NCBI GenBank assembly: GCA_900319905.1
Contig: ONQB01000034.1
Location: 1-43,865 of the forward strand
Direction: 5' to 3'
Origin: an uncultured Prevotella sp.
Lineage (GTDB): Bacteria > Bacteroidota > Bacteroidia > Bacteroidales > Bacteroidaceae
Length of the DNA: 43,865 bases
Position 1 is the stretch's first letter. Each line of letters starts with the position of its first letter. The notes under the pieces are model-generated. The model made no database searches. It saw only the letters and a program-made list of their open reading frames with translations, and had not been told where the DNA came from. The position numbers were made by a program, and so were the translations under genes. Positions 16,159 to 25,900 of this stretch are shown in pieces.

Positions 16159-17601
16159 ATGCGAATGCTCAGTGACGCCGATTTGGCGCATCTTCTTGAT
16201 AAGGACATTTTTCATAAAATATCGTTGGCAGCCGACAGCCTTCACTTAGAGACCTACGTAGTGGGTGGTTACGTTCGTGACCTTTTTCTTGAGAGGCCGA
16301 GCAATGATATCGACGTAGTGGTGGTTGGCAGTGGAATAGAAGTGGCGAAAGCCTTCAAGCGGGAGTTGGGCCATGGTGCTCATCTGTCCGTGTTTCGCAA
16401 TTTCGGAACGGCACAGGTGAAGTGGCACGACCATGAGGTGGAGTTTGTAGGTGCCCGCAAGGAAAGCTACAGCCACGACAGTCGCAAGCCTCATGTTGAG
16501 GACGGCACGCTGGAAGATGACCAGAACAGACGTGACTTTACAATCAATGCTCTTGCCGTTTGTCTCAACAAAGAGCGCTTTGGTCAGCTCATCGATCCTT
16601 TTGATGGCATATATGATTTAGAGGATGGGATTATCCGGACGCCTCTTGACCCGGATATTACTTTCAGCGACGATCCCTTGCGCATGATGCGTTGTGTAAG
16701 GTTTGCCGCGCAGTTAAAGTTTTATATTGAGGACGAAACCTTTGACGCACTGTCACGTAATGCTGATCGTATAAAGATTGTCAGTGGTGAGCGCATCTCT
16801 GATGAGCTCAACAAGATTATGATGACCGACCGCCCGAGTCGTGGCTTTGTTGACTTGCAGCGCTGTGGTCTTTTAAAAATCATTTTGCCGGAGCTGTCGG
16901 TGCTTGATGTCGTCGAAACGCGCAACGGACGTAGTCATAAGAACAATTTCTACCATACACTTGAGGTGGTCGACAATGTGTGCACCGCTCATCCTGATGC
17001 ATCGCTGTGGCTTCGTTGGGCGGCCTTGCTGCATGACATAGGCAAGACGAAGACCAAGCGTTGGGACCCAGTGTTGGGATGGACGTTCCATAATCACAAC
17101 TATGTGGGAGCCAAGATGGTGCCGTCTGTCTTTAATAGGCTTAAGTTACCGTTGGATGCTAAGATGAAATACGTGCAGAAGTTGGTCGATCTCCATATGC
17201 GTCCCATTGCCATTGCCGACGATGAGGTGACCGACAGTGCCGTTCGTCGTCTGGTCAACGACGCTGACGACGACATTGATGACTTGATGGCGCTTTGCGA
17301 GGCCGATATCACAAGCAAGAATCAGTTGCGCAAAGCTCGCTTCCTTGACAACTTCCGCATTGTGAGAGAGAAGATTTCGGATTTGAAGGAACGCGACTAT
17401 AAGCGTCTTCTTCAGCCTTGTATTGACGGCAACGAGATCATGCAGATGTTCAACCTTAAGCCTTCGCGTGAGGTAGGTGTGCTGAAGCAGACGTTGAAAG
17501 ATGCCGTGCTTGACAACCGCGTGCCCAATGAGCGTGAGCCTCTCATGGAGTTGCTTAGAGAAAAGGCTGAGGAGATGGGACTCCATCCCGTATCTGAATG
17601 A
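16159..17601 (+). CDS. CCA tRNA nucleotidyltransferase with HD domain
   Basis: This 480-residue class II nucleotidyltransferase is predicted to add or repair the 3' CCA end of tRNAs. The head domain has GGYVRDLFLERPSNDIDVVV, with the metal-binding Asp pair D50 and D52. RRDFTINALA (124-133) and the nucleotide-recognition segment DDPLRMMRCVRFA follow. A C-terminal HD phosphohydrolase domain begins with HTLEVVDNV and has H292-D293 in LLHDIGKTKTK. In bacteria this fused HD domain can remove the terminal 2',3'-cyclic phosphate. Poly(A) polymerase is the alternative family assignment, but the HD fusion favours CCA addition. A second ATG two codons downstream is possible. Confidence 0.93.
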   Translation: MRMLSDADLAHLLDKDIFHKISLAADSLHLETYVVGGYVRDLFLERPSNDIDVVVVGSGIEVAKAFKRELGHGAHLSVFRNFGTAQVKWHDHEVEFVGARKESYSHDSRKPHVEDGTLEDDQNRRDFTINALAVCLNKERFGQLIDPFDGIYDLEDGIIRTPLDPDITFSDDPLRMMRCVRFAAQLKFYIEDETFDALSRNADRIKIVSGERISDELNKIMMTDRPSRGFVDLQRCGLLKIILPELSVLDVVETRNGRSHKNNFYHTLEVVDNVCTAHPDASLWLRWAALLHDIGKTKTKRWDPVLGWTFHNHNYVGAKMVPSVFNRLKLPLDAKMKYVQKLVDLHMRPIAIADDEVTDSAVRRLVNDADDDIDDLMALCEADITSKNQLRKARFLDNFRIVREKISDLKERDYKRLLQPCIDGNEIMQMFNLKPSREVGVLKQTLKDAVLDNRVPNEREPLMELLREKAEEMGLHPVSE

Positions 17602-17705
17602 CAATGCGATTGTATCGTAAAGTCTGTGTGGATAGTCCTCGGCATCTTACTGACCGGTATTGATGAAGATTTATCAATTGAACATTCCTATTGTTATTAT
17701 CGAAG

Positions 17706-17848
17706 GGGATGTATCAAAATTAGGAGAAGTTCAGAAGTCCGGAAGTTCAGTCAAATGCATAAGTATCTGATAATAAGGTGTCATTATGGTAATGACTGAA
17801 CTCCCGGACTTCTGAACTCCTGGACTTCTCCAATTTTGATACACCCTC
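17706..17848 (+). repeat. MITE-like palindromic element, copy 2
   Basis: This 143-bp copy is closely similar to the one at 5576. The left arm starts GTATCAAAATTAGGAGAAG and the right arm ends CTTCTCCAATTTTGATACAC. It has the same ATGCATAAGTATCTGATAAT centre. Its left arm has a single GAAGTTCAG..GGAAGTTCAG unit where copy 1 has two. It lies between the CCA-adding gene and the HTCS gene. Confidence 0.85.
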
Positions 17849-18018
17849 TTTAATTTTGTCTGCTGGTTACATTATAAAGCCTATGTGCAGATGGCATACT
17901 GGATGTCGTTCGTGGGTGGTGCCACCCTACAGTTGCATCCTTCACGATCGCAAATACATCTTTAAGATCAGAAATCGTTTTTTTGTGTCTCGGTATTATA
18001 TTTTACCAATAATTTGTT

Positions 18019-18026
18019 TAATTTTG
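18019..18026 (+). promoter_or_regulatory. -7 box TAATTTTG of HTCS gene
   Basis: An exact consensus match, 26 bp before the ATG at 18052. It is compatible with a short leader and either the first ATG or those at 18124 or 18136. Confidence 0.6.
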
Positions 18027-18051
18027 CAATGTCACCAATACTGAAGTAATT

Positions 18052-20367
18052 ATGTCCAATCTAAAAGCCGCTGTATGGTACACCGTGTATTCTTGCGATT
18101 CCGTCTCTGTTCTCCCTGTTCATATGCACCAGCCGATGAGGAGTAAATTAAGGACCCTTCAAACCACCTGCCTGCTTTTCTTGTCACTGACAGCCCTTCT
18201 TGTCTTCTTGCCGAGTTGCTCTCGTCAAAGTTCTTACAAATACAAGATAGGTGTGTCGCAATGTGTCGGAGGACCATGGCGTGACAAGGTGAATAATGAG
18301 ATGCTCTCGGCACAGCATCTCTACGACACTGACGTGAAGGTAAGCATCGCCAATGCGGATAACAACACAGCAGTACAGCGGCGGCAAATCGACAGTCTCA
18401 TTCAATCTGGTGTAGACCTTCTTATCATCTCGCCCAATGAGTACAAGCCTCTCTCACCCTGCGTAGAGAAGGCCAAGAGACAGGGCATTCCCGTCATTCT
18501 TTTTGAGCGCAAGACATCTTCCAACGACTACACGGCCTATATCGGCGGAGACAACACGGAAGCGGGGCGTGCCATTGGCCGCTATGCTGCACGATTATGT
18601 AGAGACAGCATCAGCGTGGGGCGGAAGCCCGTGGTGCTGGAAATTACCGGTCAGCTTGTCATGTCGCCCGACAGGGAGCGCTATGAGGGATTCAGCAGTG
18701 TGATGAAGTCTCATCCAGAGCTGGACTTCAGGCACGTGAAGACCCGATGGTCGTTTGAAGACTCGTATGCCGTCACCAAGAAGTGGCTACAGGAAGGGAA
18801 AGCCCTCGACGTGGTGTTCTGTCAAAGTGACTTGGCTTCGTTAGGAGCCTACAAGGCCGCCAAGGAACTGGGCAAAGAAAAGGGGATCCATTTCCTAGGT
18901 ATCGATGCATTGCCCGGAGAGGGCATCGAGGCAGTCAAACAAGGGAAGCTATCCGCCAGTTATGTCTATCCGACGCATGGTGAGGAAATCATCGCGCTGG
19001 CTCTGAGAATACTCAAGCACAAACCTTACAAACGGATAAACATCATTGAAAGTGTAGTCGTGACTCCGCAAAATGTAGAAGAGATAAGCATCAATGCCAA
19101 TGCCATGATGCGGCAGAACGAATACCTTATCACTATACAGAACAAACTGGAGAATTATCTAGGCTTGTATCACGCCCAGCGCAACCTGCTCTTGGTATCG
19201 CTCATCGTGGCTTTTATCCTGCTTGTGGCCGTTGGCCTGGCCTGGCGGGCCATTGTGGTTACGAGGCGGGCCAACAGACGGATGAGAGAGATGAACAAGG
19301 AACAGAACCGCTTCTATACCAACGCGAGCCACCAGCTGCGCACGCCACTGACACTCATCACAGGTCCACTGAACCAATTGGCTGCAAGCAACACTATGAG
19401 CCGCACCGACCATGAGTTGCTCGACATTGTCAACAATAATGCGAAACAGTTGCTCCAGCTGGTAACCAATGTACTTCTGTTCCAAAAGGAAAACCAGCGG
19501 CACATTCCTGAAGAAGGGGACAACGAGGCACATGAGATTAGTCGTCAGTCGATACGCGACGGCCAACACGATATCGTGGTGCGTGATCAAGATGACGAGT
19601 TAGCCACGGTTCTCATCGTTGACGACAATGAGGACATGAGGCGTTATCTGCGCACACTCCTTCTCCACCGTTACTATGTTCTGGAGGCCAGCGATGGACA
19701 GAGCGGGCTTCGGCTTGCCAGGGAGAGCATCCCTGACCTGGTAGTAAGCGATGTGATGATGCCGGTGATGGACGGTCTGGCCTTCTGCAAGAAACTCAAG
19801 TCAGACCCGCTGACAAGTCACATTCCAGTGGTGCTGCTCACAGCACGCAGCTCAGAGCAGCAACAGGCAGAAGGTCTGGAGCATGGAGCTGATGCCTACC
19901 TCACAAAGCCTTTCAGTGCAGAGGTCCTCTTAGCTCACATCGCCAGTCTGTTAGCGAACCGAAGAAAACTTAGAGAAATCTATGCCGCCAATGAATCACA
20001 GCCTCAAACGGGAATCAGTGGAGAGGAAAATCCAGGCACACCCGACAAGAGATTCATGGACACACTTCGCGAGGCCATTTACAAGAACATGGGTAATGCC
20101 AAACTGAAGATGGATGACCTTGGAGCAGACATGGGCATCAGTCGCGTGCAGCTCTATCGCAAAGTAAAGGTCCTGACGGGCAAGTCTCCTGTGGAACTGC
20201 TTAGGGAGATGAGACTCCAAAAAGCCTGCAAGCTACTGAAGACAACCGACAAGACTGTTGCCGAAGTGGCCTATGAGGTGGGCTTTGGTACGCCTGGCTA
20301 CTTTTCATCCTGCTTTAGAAAGCAGTATGGCAAATATCCCACAGAGATAAGGGAGAAGACGGAGTAA
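18052..20367 (+). CDS. Hybrid two-component regulator, fructose-sensor type, without visible ATPase domain
   Basis: This 771-residue membrane-spanning regulator is of the Bacteroidota HTCS class. A signal segment (about 29-56) is followed by a type I periplasmic sugar-binding domain (about 63-350; KIGVSQCVGGPWRD, YIGGDNTEAGRAIG). A membrane helix (about 379-401), a dimerisation/phosphoacceptor segment with H427 in NASHQLRTPLTLI, a receiver domain (518-632, D567 and K619) and an AraC-type DNA-binding domain (about 668-768) complete it. Only about 40 residues separate the end of the helical hairpin from the receiver, leaving no room for the usual HATPase domain. No N-box or G-box is visible. 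The architecture resembles BT1754, which senses fructose in B. thetaiotaomicron. ATG 18124 or 18136 would give a more normal signal peptide. Confidence 0.88.
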   Translation: MSNLKAAVWYTVYSCDSVSVLPVHMHQPMRSKLRTLQTTCLLFLSLTALLVFLPSCSRQSSYKYKIGVSQCVGGPWRDKVNNEMLSAQHLYDTDVKVSIANADNNTAVQRRQIDSLIQSGVDLLIISPNEYKPLSPCVEKAKRQGIPVILFERKTSSNDYTAYIGGDNTEAGRAIGRYAARLCRDSISVGRKPVVLEITGQLVMSPDRERYEGFSSVMKSHPELDFRHVKTRWSFEDSYAVTKKWLQEGKALDVVFCQSDLASLGAYKAAKELGKEKGIHFLGIDALPGEGIEAVKQGKLSASYVYPTHGEEIIALALRILKHKPYKRINIIESVVVTPQNVEEISINANAMMRQNEYLITIQNKLENYLGLYHAQRNLLLVSLIVAFILLVAVGLAWRAIVVTRRANRRMREMNKEQNRFYTNASHQLRTPLTLITGPLNQLAASNTMSRTDHELLDIVNNNAKQLLQLVTNVLLFQKENQRHIPEEGDNEAHEISRQSIRDGQHDIVVRDQDDELATVLIVDDNEDMRRYLRTLLLHRYYVLEASDGQSGLRLARESIPDLVVSDVMMPVMDGLAFCKKLKSDPLTSHIPVVLLTARSSEQQQAEGLEHGADAYLTKPFSAEVLLAHIASLLANRRKLREIYAANESQPQTGISGEENPGTPDKRFMDTLREAIYKNMGNAKLKMDDLGADMGISRVQLYRKVKVLTGKSPVELLREMRLQKACKLLKTTDKTVAEVAYEVGFGTPGYFSSCFRKQYGKYPTEIREKTE

Positions 20368-20399
20368 GGCCCCCGGACTACCCTTATCTACCCAACGAT

Positions 20400-20408
20400 T
20401 GTATCAAA
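20400..20408 (+). promoter_or_regulatory. TGTATCAAA motif, candidate regulator site upstream of permease
   Basis: TGTATCAAA lies 78 bp upstream of the permease -7 box. The same nonamer occurs at 22885-22893, upstream of susC. This is a candidate HTCS operator; the support is only a shared 9-mer. Confidence 0.3.
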
Positions 20409-20485
20409 GTACTCAAATATTGATTCATGTAGAAAAAGTTGCATCATTTGAATAAAGTATTACCAAGCTAAAATAGTCTTCTTCC

Positions 20486-20493
20486 TAACTTTG
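20486..20493 (+). promoter_or_regulatory. -7 box TAACTTTG of permease-fructokinase operon
   Basis: An exact consensus match, 124 bp before the ATG at 20617. It implies a leader of about 117 nt, long for this region. Confidence 0.6.
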
Positions 20494-20527
20494 CAAGTGC
20501 CAAGGTAACAGGCATTATGGATTGTGT

Positions 20528-20568
20528 GGACATGGAGGGACACCGTCATCCGTGCACCTCCAAAGTCC
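20528..20568 (+). promoter_or_regulatory. Leader hairpin of permease mRNA
   Basis: GGACATGGAGG (20528-20538) and CCTCCAAAGTCC (20557-20568) can pair as a GGAC/GTCC plus TGGAGG/CCTCCA stem with a small internal bulge. It lies inside the predicted untranslated leader. Its function is unknown; no known riboswitch was recognised. Confidence 0.4.
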
Positions 20569-20616
20569 ATCGGTCTCAGTCTGATAAAATGGCGATAAAC
20601 CTAAAAATATAACAGA

Positions 20617-21789
20617 ATGAATAAAAAAGTCAACAATCTGGCACTTGTAAGTGTTATGCTCTGCTTTTTTGCCATGGGCTTTGTAGACCTGGTTGGCATT
20701 GCATCCAACTATGTGAAAAAAGATTTAGGGTTGAACGATGCGACCGCCAACGTGTTCCCCTCTTTGGTTTTCTTTTGGTTCCTCATCTTCTCAGTCCCCA
20801 CTGGGGTATTGATGAACAAGATAGGAAGGAAAAAGACGGTGTTGCTCTCCCTGGCTGTCACCGTCATGTCGCTATTGCTCCCTGTTTTCGGTGAAAGCTT
20901 TGGTCTGATGTTAGTCAGTTTCTCGCTCTTGGGCATAGGCAATGCCCTCATGCAGACCTCTCTCAACCCACTCGTGGCCTCTGTGGTTCGTGGAGGTCAT
21001 CTTGCCTCCACCCTCACCTTTGGCCAATTTGTGAAGGCCATAGCATCTTTCATGGCGCCTTACATCGCGTCATGGGGTGCCACGCAGGCAATTCCATCCT
21101 TTGGACTGGGCTGGCGTGTGCTTTTCCCCGTTTACATGCTCATCGGCACAGCGGCCTCACTTATGCTGCTCGCCACCCCGATAAACGAGGAATGGCACAG
21201 TGCTGATAAGACATCAACAGTCTCTCATCAGTTTGCGGCATGCCTTCGGCTTCTCGCCAAGCCTATTGTGCTGCTGAGTTTCCTTGGCATCGTGTGCCAT
21301 GTGGGCATTGACGTGGGCACCAACACCACAGCTCCGAAGATTCTCATGGAACGGCTGGACATGACTCTCGATGAGGCCGCTTTTGCCACCTCACTGTATT
21401 TCATTTTCCGTACCATAGGCTGTTTCACAGGCACTCTCTTCCTGCGCCTGGTCAACAACCGTCTCTTTTTCGTCATTTCCATCTCGATGATGGCTTTGTC
21501 CATGGTCGGCCTGTTCGTTGGAACCACCCGGCTGGTGCTCTATATAGCTATTGCCCTCGTTGGCTACGGCAACAGCAATGTGTTCTCACTCGTCTTCGCC
21601 CAAGCCCTGCAAAGTGTACCTGAAAAGCAAAACGAGGTGAGCGGCCTCATGATCATGGGCCTCTTCGGAGGTACAGTCTTCCCCCTCATCATGGGATTTG
21701 CCAGTGACGCTATGGGTCAGGCTGGAGCCGTACTGGTGATGGCCATAGGTGTGGCCTATCTTTTTACTTACACCAGAAATGTGAAATAA
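20617..21789 (+). CDS. MFS sugar permease, FucP/GluP type (probable fructose transporter)
   Basis: This 390-residue inner-membrane major facilitator has about 12 hydrophobic helices. It resembles the fucose/glucose/galactose-H+ symporter branch (MGFVDLVGIASNYVKKDLGL at helix 1, LMNKIGRKKT in the loop 2-3 region, QTSLNPLVASVV in helix 4). It lies between a fructose-type regulator and a fructokinase. In the B. thetaiotaomicron fructan locus a member of this family sits next to the fructokinase gene. Import of fructose released in the periplasm is therefore the likely role, inferred from context. The fructokinase gene starts 33 bp after its stop, so they share a transcript. Confidence 0.88.
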   Translation: MNKKVNNLALVSVMLCFFAMGFVDLVGIASNYVKKDLGLNDATANVFPSLVFFWFLIFSVPTGVLMNKIGRKKTVLLSLAVTVMSLLLPVFGESFGLMLVSFSLLGIGNALMQTSLNPLVASVVRGGHLASTLTFGQFVKAIASFMAPYIASWGATQAIPSFGLGWRVLFPVYMLIGTAASLMLLATPINEEWHSADKTSTVSHQFAACLRLLAKPIVLLSFLGIVCHVGIDVGTNTTAPKILMERLDMTLDEAAFATSLYFIFRTIGCFTGTLFLRLVNNRLFFVISISMMALSMVGLFVGTTRLVLYIAIALVGYGNSNVFSLVFAQALQSVPEKQNEVSGLMIMGLFGGTVFPLIMGFASDAMGQAGAVLVMAIGVAYLFTYTRNVK

Positions 21790-21822
21790 AGCATAACAAC
21801 AACTATAAAACTAAAGATCATC

Positions 21823-22704
21823 ATGGGTAAATTGATTGTAGGCCTCGGAGAGGCTTTATGGGATTGTCTGCCCAATGGCAGCAAGTTGGGCGGAGCGCCC
21901 GCAAATTTCGCTTATCATGCCAGTCAGTTCGGCAACGATGCCTATGCCATCAGTGCCATCGGTAATGATATTCTGGGTGACCAAACGATCAAGGAGTTTG
22001 ACGACAAACACCTGAAGCATATCATGCCATGTGTGGGCTATCCTACGGGTACTGTGCAGGTGGGTCTTGATCATGAGGGGGTGCCTACCTACGACATCAA
22101 GCGTAATGTGGCTTGGGACAACATTCCCTTCACCGCCGAGATGGAAGATATCGCCAAGCGCTGCGCCTGCGTGTGCTTTGGCTCGCTGGCTCAGCGCAGC
22201 ACTGTGTCGCACGACACCATCCACCGCTTTATCAAATCCACATCTAAGGACTGTCTGAAGATATTCGACATCAACCTGCGTCAGGACTTCTACAACAAGG
22301 AGATTATTCGGGAGAGTCTCACAGCTTGTGACATTCTGAAAATCAACGATGAGGAGCTTGTCACTATCGGCCGTCTCTTTGGCTATCCTGGTCTTGACAT
22401 GGAGAACAAGTGCCATCTCATTCTTGGCAAGTACAACCTGAAGATGCTTGTACTTACCTGCGGTACTAACGGCAGTTATGTCTTTGCCCACGGCATGAAG
22501 AGCTATCAGCCCACACCCAAGGTTGAGGTGGTCGACACGGTAGGTGCTGGTGACAGTTTCACGGGATCGTTTGCCGCCGCCATCCTTGCTGGAATGCCGG
22601 TGAAGGAGGCCCATAAGCTCGCAGTGGAGGTCAGCGCCTTCGTTTGCACCCAGCCGGGAGCCATGCCAAAGTTGCCTGAGCGTCTGCTCGACAGAGTGAA
22701 ATAA
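21823..22704 (+). CDS. Fructokinase, PfkB family
   Basis: This is a 293-residue cytoplasmic ribokinase-like sugar kinase. The N-terminal signature GGAPANFAYHASQFG (about 25-39) and the C-terminal PfkB signature DTVGAGDSFTGSF (about 238-250), with the catalytic Asp in GAGD, are both present. It would phosphorylate fructose entering through the adjacent permease, feeding glycolysis at fructose 6-phosphate. The family assignment is secure. Fructose specificity rests on close resemblance to Bacteroidales fructokinases and on its place in the fructan locus. A terminator follows the stop. Confidence 0.92.
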   Translation: MGKLIVGLGEALWDCLPNGSKLGGAPANFAYHASQFGNDAYAISAIGNDILGDQTIKEFDDKHLKHIMPCVGYPTGTVQVGLDHEGVPTYDIKRNVAWDNIPFTAEMEDIAKRCACVCFGSLAQRSTVSHDTIHRFIKSTSKDCLKIFDINLRQDFYNKEIIRESLTACDILKINDEELVTIGRLFGYPGLDMENKCHLILGKYNLKMLVLTCGTNGSYVFAHGMKSYQPTPKVEVVDTVGAGDSFTGSFAAAILAGMPVKEAHKLAVEVSAFVCTQPGAMPKLPERLLDRVK

Positions 22705-22741
22705 GTACGGTCCCTTCCATCTTTCACAAGGAAGATTATCA

Positions 22742-22773
22742 ATGCCCCAAGGCCCTCAAGAGCCTTGGGGCAT
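22742..22773 (+). terminator. Terminator after fructokinase
   Basis: ATGCCCCAAGGC and GCCTTGGGGCAT form a perfect 12-bp stem with an 8-base loop, followed by TTCTTTTCT. It separates the permease-kinase operon from susC. Confidence 0.92.
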
Positions 22774-22873
22774 TTCTTTTCTATCGGATGTGTCAGTCCC
22801 TCATCCGCCAAGAGTCGGAAGTCTTCCGCTCCCTGAGTAGGGGAAGGTTTCCCTTTTATGACCAATGATTTGA

Positions 22874-22936
22874 AGATTGTTACATGTATCAAATGTTGTA
22901 TGCAATGTACAGATTGTTTAATTGACATATATCAAT
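22874..22936 (+). promoter_or_regulatory. Direct repeats upstream of susC, candidate HTCS operator
   Basis: AGATTGTT occurs at 22874-22881 and 22911-22918. Each copy is followed by similar AT-rich DNA ending in ATCAA (22889, 22931). TGTATCAAA at 22885-22893 is shared with the permease promoter region. HTCS-type AraC regulators bind direct repeats near the -33 element, so this is a plausible operator; it is untested. Confidence 0.35.
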
Positions 22937-22943
22937 TATATCT

Positions 22944-22951
22944 TAATTTTG
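22944..22951 (+). promoter_or_regulatory. -7 box TAATTTTG of susC operon
   Basis: TTG at 22922-22924 plus 19 bp plus TAATTTTG is a full match to the Bacteroidota -33/-7 arrangement. The ATG of susC is 46 bp further on. Confidence 0.75.
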
Positions 22952-22996
22952 CAGCAGAAAAACTTATAACAGAATAATCACTAAATTCTTCACAGT

Positions 22997-25900
22997 ATGA
23001 AACAATTAAGAAAAGCATTACTCGTGATGACGTTGACGACAGCCAGCCTCTCGGCCTGGGCACAGGACGTCATTGTCAGCGGCACAGTCAAGGATGCCAC
23101 AGGAGAGCCCGTTATAGGTGCTTCTGTAGTCCAAAAAGGTACATCCAACGGTGCCGTCACCGACCTCGATGGCCACTTCTCTTTCAAGGCCCCACAAAAC
23201 TCACCGCTTGTCATCTCCTATATAGGATATGCCTCGCAAGAGGTCAAGGCCGGCAGCGACCTGGTGATTGAGCTGAAGGAAAACGCCAAGCAACTCAACG
23301 AAGTGGTCGTCACGGGTTACACCACGCAGCGCAAGGCCGATCTGACTGGTTCGGTAGCCGTCGTGAGCACCAAAGACCTCAAGACTTCCCCCGACCCAGA
23401 CCCCATGCGCGCCCTGCAAGGTAAGGTTCCCGGTATGACCATCACCTCAACCGGCTCACCTATCGGTACGGGAACTGTACGCATACGTGGCATCGGATCG
23501 TTCAACTCCTCACAGGACCCGCTCTTCATCGTTGACGGAGTACCCACTAACATGGCACTCAATTCGCTCAACATGAACGACATTGAGAGTATGCAGGTGC
23601 TAAAGGATGCTGCCTCTGCCAGCATCTACGGCTCACGAGCCTCAAACGGTGTGATCATCATCACCACCAAGAAAGGCAAGAAAGGCGACAAGGTGGCCGT
23701 GGATTTCTCCACAAACCTCACCGCTCAGTTCTACACAAACCAGTCGAAAATGAAGTTGCTGGACACCAACGGGTATATCACTGCCATGACACAGGCTGCT
23801 CTCAACGACGGACTCGATCCGGTGGCCTACGCCAGCAACTATGGCATTGACCTTAAGGCCGCCAACGGTATGCCCATCACAGCCTACGATCCCGCAACGG
23901 GGAAAAACGTCAGTTACACGGCTGGAGGACGGTACGGTGGCTTCATCAACGAGCGACAGACCATGCCACTCTCAAACACCGACTGGGTGGATGCTATTTC
24001 CCACACAGGATTCTCACAAAACTACGACCTCTCACTCTCGCACGCTAACGACAAGCACAGCGCTATGTTCTCTTTGGGCTACAAGGATGTGGACGGTATT
24101 CTGAAATACACCAACTTCAAGAATATCGCTGCCCGACTCAACACCTCGTGGAACCTCAACAAGATTATCACCGTTGGCGAGAACCTCACGGTCACCTATT
24201 CTTCTCAGGTTGACTGCGCCCCGATGGAGAACGCATTGAAGATGCCGCCCGTGGTACCGGTGTATGAAAAGGACGGCAATACTTTTGCCGGTCCCGTCGG
24301 CTCTATGTCCGACCGTGAGAATCCCGCCCGCGAGCAGTATGACAACCGCGACAACCATCTCGACTACTGGCGAATCTTCGGCAATGGCTATGTGGAAATC
24401 AAACCCATAAAAGGTCTCACGCTGAAGTCAAACTTCGGAATTGACTATAAAACTTCATTCATCAATGCCCTGACCCATACCTATCAGTCTGACGTGGTGC
24501 GAAACAACATCGCCAAGACTACACTCTCCAACAACAATGAAACCAACTGGGTATGGTCCAATACCGCCAACTATCTCTTCAATATCGGTGCCGACCATCA
24601 CTTCAATATCCTCTTGGGTAGTGAGCTCTCCAAACAGAGCATCATCGACTTCTCGGCTTACTCCGAAGGTTATGCCCTGGAAGACGTGGACTACATGTGG
24701 CCCAACGCCGCAACGGGCACAATGAACAACAGCGGTGCTAAGTTTGGCTATCGTCTGGCTTCCTTCTTCGGCAAGATCGACTACAACTGGCAAGACCTGC
24801 TTTTGGCTTCGTTCACCCTTCGCGAAGACGGTTCTTCCCGCTTCGGCAAGAACAGCCGCTGGGGTACCTTCCCCGCTGCCTCACTCGGTTTCCGCTTCTC
24901 ACAGTTGCTCCACTACGACTGGCTCAACGATGCCAAGCTGCGCCTCTCATGGGGACAGACGGGTAACCAGGCTATCGATAACAACGCACAGTTCGGTCTT
25001 TACGTAGTAGACTACGGACTCGACCGCGTCACCTCCACAGCCTACGACCTGGCTCTGCAGGGCTCAGGAACATTCCCCTCGGGCTATCGCGCCACACAGT
25101 TGGCCAACCCCAACCTCAAGTGGGAAGCTGCCACACAATACAACATCGGTCTCGACTTCATGCTGCTCAACAATTCGCTCTACGGCTCTATCGACGCCTA
25201 CATCAAGAATGTGAAGGATATGCTCATCAATCCCGCCTATCTCGGCGCCACAGGCGAAGGCGGTAACCAGTGGCAGAACGGTCCCTCGCTGCGTAACTGG
25301 GGTATGGAGTTTGCCCTGGGTTACAGAAAGAAGTTAGCCTGCGGACTGGGACTCGACATCAATGGCAATCTGAGCTTCTTCCGCAACCGCGTGACCTATC
25401 TGCCCTCTTCAACCACTGGAGCCTACGCCCACACTACCACACAAGACCTTGTGCAGAGCCACAAACCCTATGGATCCATTGTGGGATATGTGGTCGACGG
25501 ACTCTTCCAAACCCAGGACGAAGTGGATGCTTCCGGTCAGCCCAACGCTCGCCTCGGCGGACTGAAATATAAAGATCTGACCCACGACGGCAAGATCACC
25601 AGCGACGACCAGACCTGGATCTACGATCCCGTGCCAGCCTTCTCCTACGGCCTCAATATCGCGCTCAACTATAAGAACTTCGACCTGACCATGTTCTGGC
25701 AAGGTGTTGCCGACCAGGATGTATACAACAACCAGAAATTCCAGACCGATTTTTGGGCCATCACTGACCCGGGATCCAACAAGGGTAGCCGACTGCTCGG
25801 TGCCTGGAACACCAACAACATCGGATCGTCCATTCCACGCCTGAGCACCATGAACCGTGCCGACGAAGGCCGCGCTTCTTCCTACTTCGTGGAGAACGGA

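Larger units (their letters stand above)
17602..18051. other. Intergenic region upstream of the HTCS gene
   Basis: There is no gene in these 450 bases. They hold the second MITE-like element, a TAATTTTG box directly after it (17851-17858), a short GGGTGG/CCACCC hairpin near 17913-17926, and the probable HTCS promoter at 18019. Confidence 0.6.

Noticed and set aside
20528-20568. A riboswitch in the permease leader
   Set aside because: Only one simple hairpin is visible, and the sequence does not match any riboswitch core I know.
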